Assembly (NCBI GenBank): GCA_934096755.1
Contig: CAKOMU010000003.1
Coordinates: 1-32,522, forward strand
Origin: an uncultured Bacilli bacterium
GTDB taxonomy: Bacteria; Bacillota_I; Bacilli_A; RF39; UBA660
Length of the DNA: 32,522 bases
Reading direction: 5' to 3'
Shown: positions 15,208 through 24,225 of the stretch, piece by piece
Layout: the number at the start of each line of letters is the position of its first letter
How positions within the stretch are numbered: the first letter of the stretch is position 1
Program-made: the position numbers and the translations under genes
Notes under the pieces: generated by a model
The model's database searches: none
What the model was told of the DNA's origin: nothing
Seen by the model: only the letters and a program-made list of their open reading frames with translations

Positions 15208-16563
15208 ATGGAAGATACAATATGTGCTATATCCTCTAGTATGGGAATAGGGGCCATTTCAATCGTACGAGTTACAGGGCCTGAAGCCATCTCTATAGTA
15301 GATAAAATATTTGATCACGATTTACTTCATGCTTCCAGTCATACAATTCATTATGGTCATATAGTTTATGAACATGAAATTATCGATGAAGTTTTAGTTA
15401 TGATTATGAAAGGACCAAAGACTTATACTACAGAAGATATTGTTGAAATTAATTGCCATGGAGGAATTAATACGACTAAAACAGTTATGGAAAAGCTATT
15501 ATTCAGTGGTTGTCGATTAGCAGAGCCTGGTGAATTTACCAAAAGAGCATATTTAAATGGCCGCATTAATCTTTTAGAAGCAGAATCTGTCAATGATTTG
15601 ATTATAGCTAAAACAGATGCAGCGAGAACACTAGCTATTAATAATGTTGATGGTAAACTTACTGCAAAAATCATTAAATTAAGAGAAAAAATTGCTAAAA
15701 TACTAGCTAATATAGAAGTCAATATTGATTATCCTGAATACACTGATGAGCTAGAAGTAACTAATGAATTAATGAAAGATTATTTAGATGATATTGAAGG
15801 AGAATTGAATGAATTAGTTGAAGGTGCCAATAGTGGTCAACTTATCAAAAATGGTGTCAATATAGCAATTATTGGTCGCCCAAATGTTGGTAAAAGTAGT
15901 ATTTTAAATACATTGTTGGACGAAGATAAAGCCATTGTTACTAATATTCCAGGAACAACACGTGATATAGTGGAAGGTACGATTACTTTAAATGGTGTAG
16001 CGGTTAATTTAATTGATACTGCTGGTATTCGTGATACTAATGATATAGTTGAACAAATAGGGGTTTTAAAAAGTAAGCAGGTAGCCGATAACGCTGATAT
16101 AATTTTGTTTGTTTTAAATAATAATGAAATATTAACTAAAGAAGAAAAAAATATGTTAGATCAATACAATTTGGACAACTTGTTAGTACTAATTAATAAA
16201 AATGATTTAGAGAAAAAAATGATAATTCCAGATTTTATATCAAATGATAAGATTATATATGGAAATACGTTATCTTTAGACGGTTTAAAAGAACTAAAAA
16301 GTGCCATTATAGATAAGTTAAACTTAAAACAAATTGTTAACAAAGATATGACATATTTAACTAATTTAAGAGAAATTGATTTGGTTAAAAAAGCTAGTAC
16401 TGCGCTAAAGTCAGCTCAAGACAATTTGCAAATGGGGCTAGGAGTAGATATTATTGAAATAGATTTAAAGTCAGCGTGGAATTATCTAGGAGAAATCATT
16501 GGTAATAATTATGACAATGAATTAGTAGATACCATTTTTAGTAATTTTTGTTTAGGAAAGTAG
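15208..16563 (+). CDS. mnmE: tRNA modification GTPase MnmE
   Basis: With MnmG it installs the carboxymethylaminomethyl group on U34 of certain tRNAs. 451 residues from the ATG at 15208; a GTG three codons earlier lies in the hairpin and the ATG has AAAGGAAG at ideal distance. The N-terminal folate-binding domain starts MEDTICAISS and includes CHGG and EPGEFTKRAYLNGRINLLEAE. The inserted G domain has G1 GRPNVGKS (223-230), the TTRD switch, DTAGIRDT and NKND. The C-terminus is the invariant FCxGK, here FCLGK, whose Cys is needed for catalysis. Its stop abuts the start of mnmG. Confidence 0.97.
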   Translation: MEDTICAISSSMGIGAISIVRVTGPEAISIVDKIFDHDLLHASSHTIHYGHIVYEHEIIDEVLVMIMKGPKTYTTEDIVEINCHGGINTTKTVMEKLLFSGCRLAEPGEFTKRAYLNGRINLLEAESVNDLIIAKTDAARTLAINNVDGKLTAKIIKLREKIAKILANIEVNIDYPEYTDELEVTNELMKDYLDDIEGELNELVEGANSGQLIKNGVNIAIIGRPNVGKSSILNTLLDEDKAIVTNIPGTTRDIVEGTITLNGVAVNLIDTAGIRDTNDIVEQIGVLKSKQVADNADIILFVLNNNEILTKEEKNMLDQYNLDNLLVLINKNDLEKKMIIPDFISNDKIIYGNTLSLDGLKELKSAIIDKLNLKQIVNKDMTYLTNLREIDLVKKASTALKSAQDNLQMGLGVDIIEIDLKSAWNYLGEIIGNNYDNELVDTIFSNFCLGK

Positions 16564-16572
16564 GTGAAAAAT

Positions 16573-18435
16573 ATGTACGATATTATAGTTGTAGGTGGTG
16601 GTCACGCTGGTATAGAAGCCAGTCATATTGCTGCCAAAATGGGACATAAAACGCTTTTAGTAACAGGCAATATTAAAAATATTGGCGACATGCCTTGTAA
16701 TCCATCTATCGGTGGTACAGCTAAAGGAATTATTGTTCGAGAAATTGACGCTTTGGGAGGGCTTATGGGCGTCATGGCAGATAAATCACATTTGCAAATT
16801 AAAATGTTAAATAATTCTAAAGGTCCAGCAGTTAGAAGTTTAAGAGCTCAAGCTGATAAAGTAACTTATCCCAAAAATATGCAAGAATATTTACAAAATA
16901 TGTCAAATTTAACTATTAAAGAAGCCATGATAGAAGATTTAATTGTAGATAATAAGGAAGTTAAAGGCGTGATAACAGCAGATGGTGAAAAAATTTATGG
17001 TCATACTGTCATTCTTACAACAGGAACTTATTTACGAGGTAATATTTTAGTAGGAAGTGAAAACACACCAGGAGGACCTCATGGTGAAAAAAGAAGTAAT
17101 TATTTATCGACAAGACTGCAAGAATATGGGTTAAAAATTATTCGTTTAAAAACGGGAACTCCACAAAGAATTCAAAAGGATTCCATTGATTTTAGTGTTA
17201 TGCAAGAGGAAAAAGGTGATAATACATATTGGACTTTTAGTAATGATTATCCGGCTAGCTATAAAATTGAAAATCAAAAATCTTGTTATTTACTTTATAC
17301 CAACGATGTTACACATCAAATAATTAAAGAAAACTTGGACAAATCAGCAATGTACGGTGGCTATGCAACAGGTGTAGGACCAAGATATTGTCCTTCGATT
17401 GAAGATAAAATTGTTCGTTTTCAAGATAAAGAACGTCATCAATTGTTTTTAGAACCAGAAAGTCTTTATTACGATGACTGGTATTTACAAGGATTTTCTA
17501 CTAGTATGCCACGTGATGTTCAAGAAAAAATGGTTCATAGTCTTCATGGTCTTGAACATGCCATTATAACTAAATATGCCTATGCAATCGAATATGATGC
17601 TATAGATCCCTTACAAATTAAGCCATCACTAGAGAATAAAGTGATAAATAATTTATTTACTGCAGGTCAAATTAATGGTACTAGTGGTTACGAAGAAGCA
17701 GCGGGTCAAGGGATTATGGCAGGCATAAATGCATCATTAAAGCTAGAAAACAAAGAACCATTAATTTTAAAAAGAAGTGATGCTTATATTGGCGTTTTAA
17801 TTGATGATCTTGTTACAAAAGGAACTATAGAACCCTATCGTATGTTGACCAGTAGAGCTGAATTTCGCTTATTGCTAAGATCAGATAATGCAGATTTACG
17901 TTTAAGACATTATGCTCACGATATACATACTATTAATGATGAACAATATGAAAGACTAATTAAAAAGGAACAAGAAATTAAAGATTTAACCACACTTTTA
18001 AAGACGACAACATTGCATATTACTGATGAAGTAAAGCAAGTTTTTGTTAAGGCGGGCTTAAATTACCCTCAAACTGGTTTATCTTTTTATGATCTGTTAA
18101 AAAGACCTGAAATTGGTATGGGATTTTTAGAAAATTTTATTGAACTTCATTATCTAGATCAAGTAAAAGAACAAGTCGAAATTAATGCTAGATACGAAGG
18201 ATACATTAAAAAAGCTTATAAAGAAGTCGAAAAGTTAAATAAATTAGAAACAAAACAAATTCCCGAAGATATAGATTATAATCAAATTAGCAATTTAGCT
18301 AGTGAAGCCAAACAAAAATTAGAAAAAATACGTCCCAAAACTATCGCTCAAGCGAGTAGAATAAGTGGCGTAAATCCAGTTGATATTTCAGTTTTAACAG
18401 TTTATTTAAAGAAAGTGTATGGTAAAAATGACTAA
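16573..18435 (+). CDS. mnmG: tRNA uridine-5-carboxymethylaminomethyl modification enzyme MnmG (GidA)
   Basis: FAD-dependent partner of MnmE. About 620 residues. The dinucleotide-binding start is YDIIVVGGGHAGIEAS, followed by the GidA signatures CNPSIGGTAKG, GPRYCPSIEDKIVRF and the C-terminal SRAEFRLLLRSDNADLRL. I chose the ATG at 16573, which has AGGTG six bases upstream, over the GTG at 16564 next to the mnmE stop. Its last codons overlap the start region of rsmG. The order mnmE-mnmG-rsmG-noc is the Bacillus arrangement. Confidence 0.97.
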   Translation: MYDIIVVGGGHAGIEASHIAAKMGHKTLLVTGNIKNIGDMPCNPSIGGTAKGIIVREIDALGGLMGVMADKSHLQIKMLNNSKGPAVRSLRAQADKVTYPKNMQEYLQNMSNLTIKEAMIEDLIVDNKEVKGVITADGEKIYGHTVILTTGTYLRGNILVGSENTPGGPHGEKRSNYLSTRLQEYGLKIIRLKTGTPQRIQKDSIDFSVMQEEKGDNTYWTFSNDYPASYKIENQKSCYLLYTNDVTHQIIKENLDKSAMYGGYATGVGPRYCPSIEDKIVRFQDKERHQLFLEPESLYYDDWYLQGFSTSMPRDVQEKMVHSLHGLEHAIITKYAYAIEYDAIDPLQIKPSLENKVINNLFTAGQINGTSGYEEAAGQGIMAGINASLKLENKEPLILKRSDAYIGVLIDDLVTKGTIEPYRMLTSRAEFRLLLRSDNADLRLRHYAHDIHTINDEQYERLIKKEQEIKDLTTLLKTTTLHITDEVKQVFVKAGLNYPQTGLSFYDLLKRPEIGMGFLENFIELHYLDQVKEQVEINARYEGYIKKAYKEVEKLNKLETKQIPEDIDYNQISNLASEAKQKLEKIRPKTIAQASRISGVNPVDISVLTVYLKKVYGKND

Positions 18436-19147
18436 AGAAGAATTTATTAAACTTGTAAGCAATTTCTCTGTGAACATCAATAGTGATATTTTAGATAAAT
18501 TGGAAATATATAAAGATTTTTTAAAAGAATATAATACCCATACTAATTTAACAGCTATTAAAAAAGATGAAGATATTTATTTAAAGCATTTTTATGATAG
18601 TTTAACTCTTTGCAGTGTCGTCGATCTAAACGGCATCAACACTCTTTTAGATATTGGTTCAGGTGCAGGATTTCCTGGTATGGTTTTAAAAATATTTTAT
18701 CCACATTTACACGTAACTTTGCTTGATAGTAATAACAAAAAAACCAAATTTTTAGAATTGTTAAAAGAAAAATTAAAATTAAATGATGTTGAAGTCATAA
18801 ATGATCGAGTGGAAAACATAACTAAAGAACGTTTAAATCATTATGAATTAGTTACAGCTAGAGCAGTTACTAACTTAACAATATTAACAGAATTAGCAAT
18901 GCCACTAGTTAAACCAAATTATTATTTTGTCCCTTTGAAGGGCAGTAATTATGAAGAAATAGAAGAAGCAAAATTTGCTATTAATAAAATGCATGGAGAG
19001 ATTGGGTTAATTAAAAATATCGATTTACCTCTTGAAGCTGGACTTCGCAATATTATAAAAATTACAAAGAACAATTTAACTAACATAAGAGAAATACGTT
19101 CGTATAATAATATTATAAAAAAACCATTGAAAAAAATTCTTAAATAA
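18419..19147 (+). CDS. rsmG: 16S rRNA (guanine-527-N7) methyltransferase RsmG (GidB)
   Basis: SAM-dependent methyltransferase acting on 16S rRNA; loss gives low-level streptomycin resistance in other bacteria. Up to 242 residues. The SAM-binding motif LLDIGSGAGFPGMVLK and the upstream YNTHTNLTAIKKDEDIYLKHFYDSL are characteristic. Two ATGs are possible: 18419 and 18428. The latter (MTKEEFIKL) aligns better with Bacillus RsmG, but neither has a strong ribosome binding site. It overlaps the 3' end of mnmG, indicating coupled translation. noc follows 33 bases later. Confidence 0.94.
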   Translation: MVKMTKEEFIKLVSNFSVNINSDILDKLEIYKDFLKEYNTHTNLTAIKKDEDIYLKHFYDSLTLCSVVDLNGINTLLDIGSGAGFPGMVLKIFYPHLHVTLLDSNNKKTKFLELLKEKLKLNDVEVINDRVENITKERLNHYELVTARAVTNLTILTELAMPLVKPNYYFVPLKGSNYEEIEEAKFAINKMHGEIGLIKNIDLPLEAGLRNIIKITKNNLTNIREIRSYNNIIKKPLKKILK

Positions 19148-19180
19148 GATAAAATTAATTAAGATAAAGGGTTGATTTAA

Positions 19181-20206
19181 GTGAATAATACACAAAATAA
19201 ACAATTTGAAAATGAGGTTTTGCAAATTCCTATTGAGGACATTATTCCCAATAGATTTCAGCCACGTTTAGTTTTCGATGATAAGTCCTTGGCTGATCTA
19301 GCCTCATCAATTAAACAGCATGGCATTATTCAACCTTTGATTTTAAGACGTATCGGTGACAAGTATGAAATTATTGCTGGTGAACGTCGGTATAAAGCTG
19401 CTAAATTAGCTGGACTTGATTCAGTTCCTGCTGTTATATCTAACTTAGATGTTAATGCTTCAGCGGAAGCTGCTATTGTCGAAAATATTCAAAGAAAAGA
19501 CTTAACAGCGATTGAAGAAGCTAAATCTTATCAAGCATTACTTGATAAAGGTTATATGACACAAGAAGAATTAGCCCGTAAAATGGGATTATCGCAATCA
19601 TCTATTTCTAATAAATTACGTTTATTAACATTAGATGAGACAGTTCAAGAAGCAGTATTAAATGAAAAAATTTCGGAAAGACATGCTAGAACTTTATTAA
19701 AAGTCCCTAGTCATGAAGAACAAAAACAACTGTTAGATAAAATTATAACAGAACGACTAACAGTTAGACAATTGGAGGAAGAAATAAAAAATATGGGTAC
19801 AGAAGGATCTAATATTGAACAACTCAATGTTTCCAATAATTCGGCAGGCAATCCAAACAATGCTAATAACATTTTTGATAGTCCGGAAAAAATGCCAAAT
19901 AAGTTTTTTAACTTTTTAGAAGATACAGCAGCTAATATGAACATCGAAGAACCGGTTAATAATAATGTTACTAACAATGTAGAAATGGATACTCTTGAAC
20001 CATTAAATACAAGTAATAATGATCAAATAGAAATGTTAGATGATTTTGGTATTGATGATACATTAGTAAGCAACCAAACAAATAACTATTATGAAGAAGT
20101 TTTAGATCAAATAAATAATCTTCATTTTGATTTAAATAAGGTTTCAATTAGTACAAATGAAACTTTAAATGAAAAACAAATAATTATTTCTGTTAAAAAC
20201 AATTAA
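19181..20206 (+). CDS. noc: Noc-type ParB-family protein (nucleoid occlusion factor)
   Basis: 341 residues. The ParB CTPase domain has GERRYKAAK (67-75) and ENIQRKDL (101-108). The helix-turn-helix is at about 126-170. Positions that separate Noc from ParB (173/179/184/201 in Caulobacter ParB) read Gln139, Lys145, Thr150 and Arg167: Noc-like at three, Spo0J-like Thr at the third. Noc keeps division away from the nucleoid; its exact site is at 1615-1630. Residues about 205-305 are an Asn/acidic low-complexity linker containing KFFNFLED (241-248), before a C-terminal dimer domain. The membrane-binding N-terminal amphipathic helix of Bacillus Noc is absent. GTG start with AAAGGG upstream and an in-frame stop just before it. 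Genes soj and spo0J, usual neighbours, do not follow. ParB proper is the alternative. Confidence 0.82.
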   Translation: MNNTQNKQFENEVLQIPIEDIIPNRFQPRLVFDDKSLADLASSIKQHGIIQPLILRRIGDKYEIIAGERRYKAAKLAGLDSVPAVISNLDVNASAEAAIVENIQRKDLTAIEEAKSYQALLDKGYMTQEELARKMGLSQSSISNKLRLLTLDETVQEAVLNEKISERHARTLLKVPSHEEQKQLLDKIITERLTVRQLEEEIKNMGTEGSNIEQLNVSNNSAGNPNNANNIFDSPEKMPNKFFNFLEDTAANMNIEEPVNNNVTNNVEMDTLEPLNTSNNDQIEMLDDFGIDDTLVSNQTNNYYEEVLDQINNLHFDLNKVSISTNETLNEKQIIISVKNN

Positions 20207-20227
20207 AACTACCGCAATGGTAGTTTT
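20205..20227. terminator. Bidirectional terminator between noc and the PBP gene
   Basis: The stem AAAACTACC/GGTAGTTTT with loop GCAAT fills the gap between the convergent stop codons at 20206 and 20226. T-runs on both strands are short. Confidence 0.7.
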
Positions 20228-22181
20228 AATTTTGGTTTTTTTCTTCTTTACTAACGTAACTTTCTGTAGCAACACCTGGTTCACTTCCTTTTACATAATA
20301 ATAAAGAACAGCTTTGTTAGAATCATTAGTTACTTTACCAGTTACAGCATCTAAAGGAATTGCTACAATATTTTTGGGAGTTTCATACCAATTGGTTTCG
20401 ACATCTTTTAAACTATCTTCGATTATATTAGCCCATATTTTTTTGGTACTATTTCTAATTTTACTACTTACATCTTTATTATCATCATACCCAGACCACA
20501 TCATTACTAAACTGTCGGGATTATAGCCGACGATCCAATAATCAGTATTTGTCGAACCAGTTTTAATGGCATATTTATTAGAAAGGTTGGAAGCAATATT
20601 TAAAGCTGTTGGTGTAGTATAATCAATGAAAGCGGAATTAGTTGTACTGTTTAACATTTCATTTAAAATATAAGTATAATTAGGGTTTAAAACTAAATCT
20701 TTTTTTTCTTTATGTTCATAAAGTACATTTCCATCCATATCTTCTATTTTAGCAATAAAATATAAATCTTTTTTATATCCTCCGGAAGCTAAAGTATTAT
20801 ACCCATTAGCATAATCAAGCATATTAATTTCACTCGTTCCTAAAGGAAGTGAAGCTACACTGGCTAAGTCAGCTTTAATACCAGCTCTTTTGGCAACATC
20901 AATCATTTTATCAACACCCAAAAACAAATTAGTTTTTACGGCATAAATATTGTCAGAAAGTGCTAGAGCTGTAGCCATAGTAATTTCTTTATTAGCATAA
21001 ATATTACCTGCATTTTGGGGTGAATAAGTTTTTCCATTGGCTAAATTAAATGTTGTAGCTTCACTAGAAAATGTTGAGGACATTGTCATGTTGTTTTCTA
21101 AAGCTGCATAATAGAGAAATGGTTTCATAGTTGAACCAACCTGCCTTTTACTACTTAAAGCTCTATTATATTGACTTTTAGCATAATTCATCCCTCCAGT
21201 TAGGGCTCTAACAGCTCCAGTTTGAGGATTTATAACGACACTTGCAACTTGTACTTCGTCATCACTTTTATTTTCTAAAATATAATTTTCCATATTTTTT
21301 TGTAATTCTAAATCGAGAGTAGTATATATTTTTAAACCGCCAGCATCGATTAAAGAAGTAGGAATTTCCTTAATATCATTTAATTCATTTAAAACTGCAT
21401 CTTGGTAATACATTAACATTTGTAAATTGTTGTTTTTGGCTTCACCAAAAATATTGATTTTATCTTTAAATAAGTTATCATATTCACTTTGTGTAATGTA
21501 ATTATTATTAAGCATTGCCTTAGCTACCACCCATGCTCTTTTAATCGCTGCATCATAGTTTGTAACAGGATTATAACCAGATGGATTTTTAGGTATTCCA
21601 GCTAATATAATTGCTTCTTCAAGTGTTAAATCTTTTGGTTTTTTATTAAAATAATAAGATGCAGCATTAACTATTCCCATATTTCCTTGACCATAATTGA
21701 TGGTATTTAAATACCCTTCTAATATTTCATCTTTATCGTAATGTACTTCTAATTCTAATGTTAAAAATGCCTCTTCAATTTTTCGTTTCCACGTTTGATT
21801 AAAATCGAGATAAAGATTTTTAATATATTGCTGTGAAATAGTTGATGCTCCTTGAACTATACTTTTATTTTTAATGTTTATACTCATAGCTTTAGCTATT
21901 CTTAAATAATCAAAACCATGATGTTTATAAAAATTTTTATCTTCAATTGCTATTACAGCATTTAATAAATTGGTATTTATATCTTCAATAGTAGCCCATT
22001 CATTACTTCTGGAACCTTGATAAATCAATTCATTTTTATTATCATACAAATATAAACTGCCACTAGTTTTTAAATCTAATTTAGGACTCATATAGGCATA
22101 AATATAGAGTCCTGTTATGACAACTATACCAGAAATAAACATAAAAGTAGCTAGTTTGAGTAAAAATCGTATTGATTTCAA
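20226..22181 (-). CDS. Class A penicillin-binding protein (bifunctional transglycosylase/transpeptidase)
   Basis: Polymerises and cross-links peptidoglycan outside the membrane. 651 residues from the TTG at 22181 (AGGTG six bases upstream; the frame also opens at GTG 22190, but that codon lies in the ribosome binding site). One N-terminal membrane helix, about 8-30. The GT51 domain has AIEDKNFYKHHG with catalytic Glu80 and the motif GASTISQQYIKNLYL. The transpeptidase domain has STMK (350-353, nucleophile Ser350), SDN (409-411) and KTGS (540-543), so all active-site motifs are intact. The C-terminal tail after the transpeptidase is short. It is the only gene right of oriC on the minus strand, facing the fork. 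Likely PBP1A/PBP2A class; not assigned to a specific paralogue. Confidence 0.94.
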   Translation of the reverse strand: MKSIRFLLKLATFMFISGIVVITGLYIYAYMSPKLDLKTSGSLYLYDNKNELIYQGSRSNEWATIEDINTNLLNAVIAIEDKNFYKHHGFDYLRIAKAMSINIKNKSIVQGASTISQQYIKNLYLDFNQTWKRKIEEAFLTLELEVHYDKDEILEGYLNTINYGQGNMGIVNAASYYFNKKPKDLTLEEAIILAGIPKNPSGYNPVTNYDAAIKRAWVVAKAMLNNNYITQSEYDNLFKDKINIFGEAKNNNLQMLMYYQDAVLNELNDIKEIPTSLIDAGGLKIYTTLDLELQKNMENYILENKSDDEVQVASVVINPQTGAVRALTGGMNYAKSQYNRALSSKRQVGSTMKPFLYYAALENNMTMSSTFSSEATTFNLANGKTYSPQNAGNIYANKEITMATALALSDNIYAVKTNLFLGVDKMIDVAKRAGIKADLASVASLPLGTSEINMLDYANGYNTLASGGYKKDLYFIAKIEDMDGNVLYEHKEKKDLVLNPNYTYILNEMLNSTTNSAFIDYTTPTALNIASNLSNKYAIKTGSTNTDYWIVGYNPDSLVMMWSGYDDNKDVSSKIRNSTKKIWANIIEDSLKDVETNWYETPKNIVAIPLDAVTGKVTNDSNKAVLYYYVKGSEPGVATESYVSKEEKNQN

Positions 22182-22222
22182 GAGGATCACCTAAAATTTA
22201 GTATGTAATTAATATTTTTATC

Positions 22223-22251
22223 TATACATTTATAGTAAAGTTTGTTATAAT
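22223..22251 (+). promoter_or_regulatory. Promoter of the DUF1934-argS-rpoE-prfA run
   Basis: TATACA (22223-22228) and TATAAT (22246-22251, perfect) lie 17 bases apart in the short gap between the divergent PBP gene and the DUF1934 gene. Confidence 0.7.
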
Positions 22252-22277
22252 GTTTTGGAAAAAAAGAGGTGACTATT

Positions 22278-22610
22278 TTGACAATAGATTGGCGACTTCT
22301 AACTAATAATGAAGAAGTAATTAATGCTCAAAATAAAATTGTAGAATATGCAAATGATATCATTAAATATACAGATGAATATGGCATACATGAAGTAGAT
22401 ATTTGCAATAAAATTTATATTAAAAAGTCACCGGATAACATTTTTAAAATAGACTTTGATAACAATTTATTAACTATTAGTTTTGATAGTCAAACTTTAA
22501 AATTTGATATACAAAGTGAATTTAATGAAATTAATAATGGTTGGCAACTATGTTATTCTCTAGGGGAAGAACAACAAGTAATCGAAATTATTAGAAAAGA
22601 GGAAATATGA
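22278..22610 (+). CDS. DUF1934-like (YwiB-type) small protein upstream of argS
   Basis: About 110 residues, without membrane segments or cysteine motifs of note. It is rich in alternating beta-like segments (IIKYTDEYGIHEVDICNKIYIKK, FKIDFDNNLLTISFD), consistent with a small beta-barrel. Bacillus has ywiB (DUF1934, calycin-like) directly upstream of argS, and this gene occupies the same place, so I assign it by synteny and weak pattern. The frame opens with GTG at 22269, but AGAGGTG then lies seven bases before TTG at 22278, which is the better start. Its stop overlaps argS by ATGA. Function unknown. Confidence 0.65.
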   Translation: MTIDWRLLTNNEEVINAQNKIVEYANDIIKYTDEYGIHEVDICNKIYIKKSPDNIFKIDFDNNLLTISFDSQTLKFDIQSEFNEINNGWQLCYSLGEEQQVIEIIRKEEI

Positions 22611-24214
22611 AGGAAAAATTGAACGCATCTATTAAAGAGGCATTAAAATTATTAAATATAGAAGAAGACAATATTGAAGTAACCAAATCAAATAAGGAAG
22701 AAAATGGTGATTTCACAAGTAATATTGCTATGAAATTAGCTAAAAATTTAAAGAAAAATCCTATGGAAATTGCCAGTGAAATTAAAGATCAAATCAATTG
22801 TCCTGTAATAAGTAAAATTGAAATAAAAAATCCAGGGTTTATGAATTTTTTTGTCACTAAAGATTATTTATTGGAAAATATTAATAAAGTTTTAACCGAA
22901 AAAGAAAATTATGGCCGAAATAATACGGGACAAGGACAAAAAATTAATATTGAATTTGTTAGTGCTAATCCTACGGGAACACTGCATCTTGGTAATGCTC
23001 GTGGTGGTGCCTATGGTGATTCATTAGCAAGAATCTTGACATTTAGTGGTTTTGAAGTAACCAAAGAATATTACGTTAATGATGCTGGTAATCAAATTGA
23101 TAATTTGGCACTTTCTATTTTAGCAAGGTATAAAGAAATATGTGGGGAAAAATCAGTAATGCCTGAAAATGGTTATCACGGTCAAGAAATCAAAACTATT
23201 GCTAAAGAAATTTATGATAAACATCAAAACAGTTACTTAAATAAAGACCTTGATTATTTTAAAGAATTGGGTATCAAAAAAATGCTTGATAATATTATTG
23301 CAGATTTACAAGAATATCGCATTACTTATGACCAATTCACGAGTGAAAAAGCAATAAAAGAAAAATATGATATTAATAAACTAATAAATAAATTAACTGA
23401 AAATGGCTATACTTATGAAAAAGATGGGGCAATATGGTTTAAATGTAGCGAAATCTTTGATGATAAAGATCATGTTTTAGTTAAAGAAGATGGTACTATT
23501 ACTTATTTAGTTCCAGATATAGCCTACCATTTAGACAAATACAACCGTGGCTATACTAGAATGATTGATATTTTAGGAACAGATCACCATGGTTATGTTG
23601 CCAGATTAAAAAGTAGTGTTAAGGCTTTAGGAAATGATCCTGATAAATTAGAAGTAAAGTTATTACAATTAGTACGTCTTGTGGAAAATGGCGAAATTGT
23701 TAAAATGAGTAAACGTACTGGAAAATCAGTTACTTTAAAAGAACTAATCGATGAAGTTGGCATCAATGCTGCTAGATATTATTTTTCTAAATATAGTCTA
23801 GATACTCAAATGGATTTTGATTTAAATTTAGCTAAAAGTAATTCTAATGACAATCATGTTTTTTACGTTAGTTATGCCTATGCGAGAATTTGTTCTGTCT
23901 TAAAAGATTATCAAAATGATGAAATAAAAGAAAAATATATTGCATTAAATGATAAGCTATCATATAATGTTTTAGAAAAAGTTTATGAATTCCCAGAGGT
24001 CGTAAAAAATGCAGCAATCAAAGAATTACCACATTTAATTACGAACTATGTATACGAGTTAGCTAATTTATTTCATGTTTTTTACGCACAAAAAAGAATT
24101 ATTACGGATAATGATGAAGAAACTTGGGAAAATATAAATTTGATTAAATGTGTTAAACAAACTATTTTTAATGCATTAGATTTAATTGGGGTTGTTCCCC
24201 CCGAAAAAATGTAA
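22607..24214 (+). CDS. argS: Arginyl-tRNA synthetase
   Basis: Class I synthetase charging tRNA-Arg. 535 residues, slightly shorter than Bacillus ArgRS. It has the N-terminal Add-1 domain for tRNA D-loop contact. The HIGH-type motif is NPTGTLHLGNARG (near residue 120) and the KMSKS-type motif is IVKMSKRTGKSV. The tail is the DALR anticodon-binding domain. The start overlaps the DUF1934 stop. rpoE follows 11 bases after the stop, repeating the argS-rpoE order of Bacillus. No T-box leader is seen upstream. Confidence 0.96.
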   Translation: MKEKLNASIKEALKLLNIEEDNIEVTKSNKEENGDFTSNIAMKLAKNLKKNPMEIASEIKDQINCPVISKIEIKNPGFMNFFVTKDYLLENINKVLTEKENYGRNNTGQGQKINIEFVSANPTGTLHLGNARGGAYGDSLARILTFSGFEVTKEYYVNDAGNQIDNLALSILARYKEICGEKSVMPENGYHGQEIKTIAKEIYDKHQNSYLNKDLDYFKELGIKKMLDNIIADLQEYRITYDQFTSEKAIKEKYDINKLINKLTENGYTYEKDGAIWFKCSEIFDDKDHVLVKEDGTITYLVPDIAYHLDKYNRGYTRMIDILGTDHHGYVARLKSSVKALGNDPDKLEVKLLQLVRLVENGEIVKMSKRTGKSVTLKELIDEVGINAARYYFSKYSLDTQMDFDLNLAKSNSNDNHVFYVSYAYARICSVLKDYQNDEIKEKYIALNDKLSYNVLEKVYEFPEVVKNAAIKELPHLITNYVYELANLFHVFYAQKRIITDNDEETWENINLIKCVKQTIFNALDLIGVVPPEKM

Positions 24215-24225
24215 GGAGAAAATTT

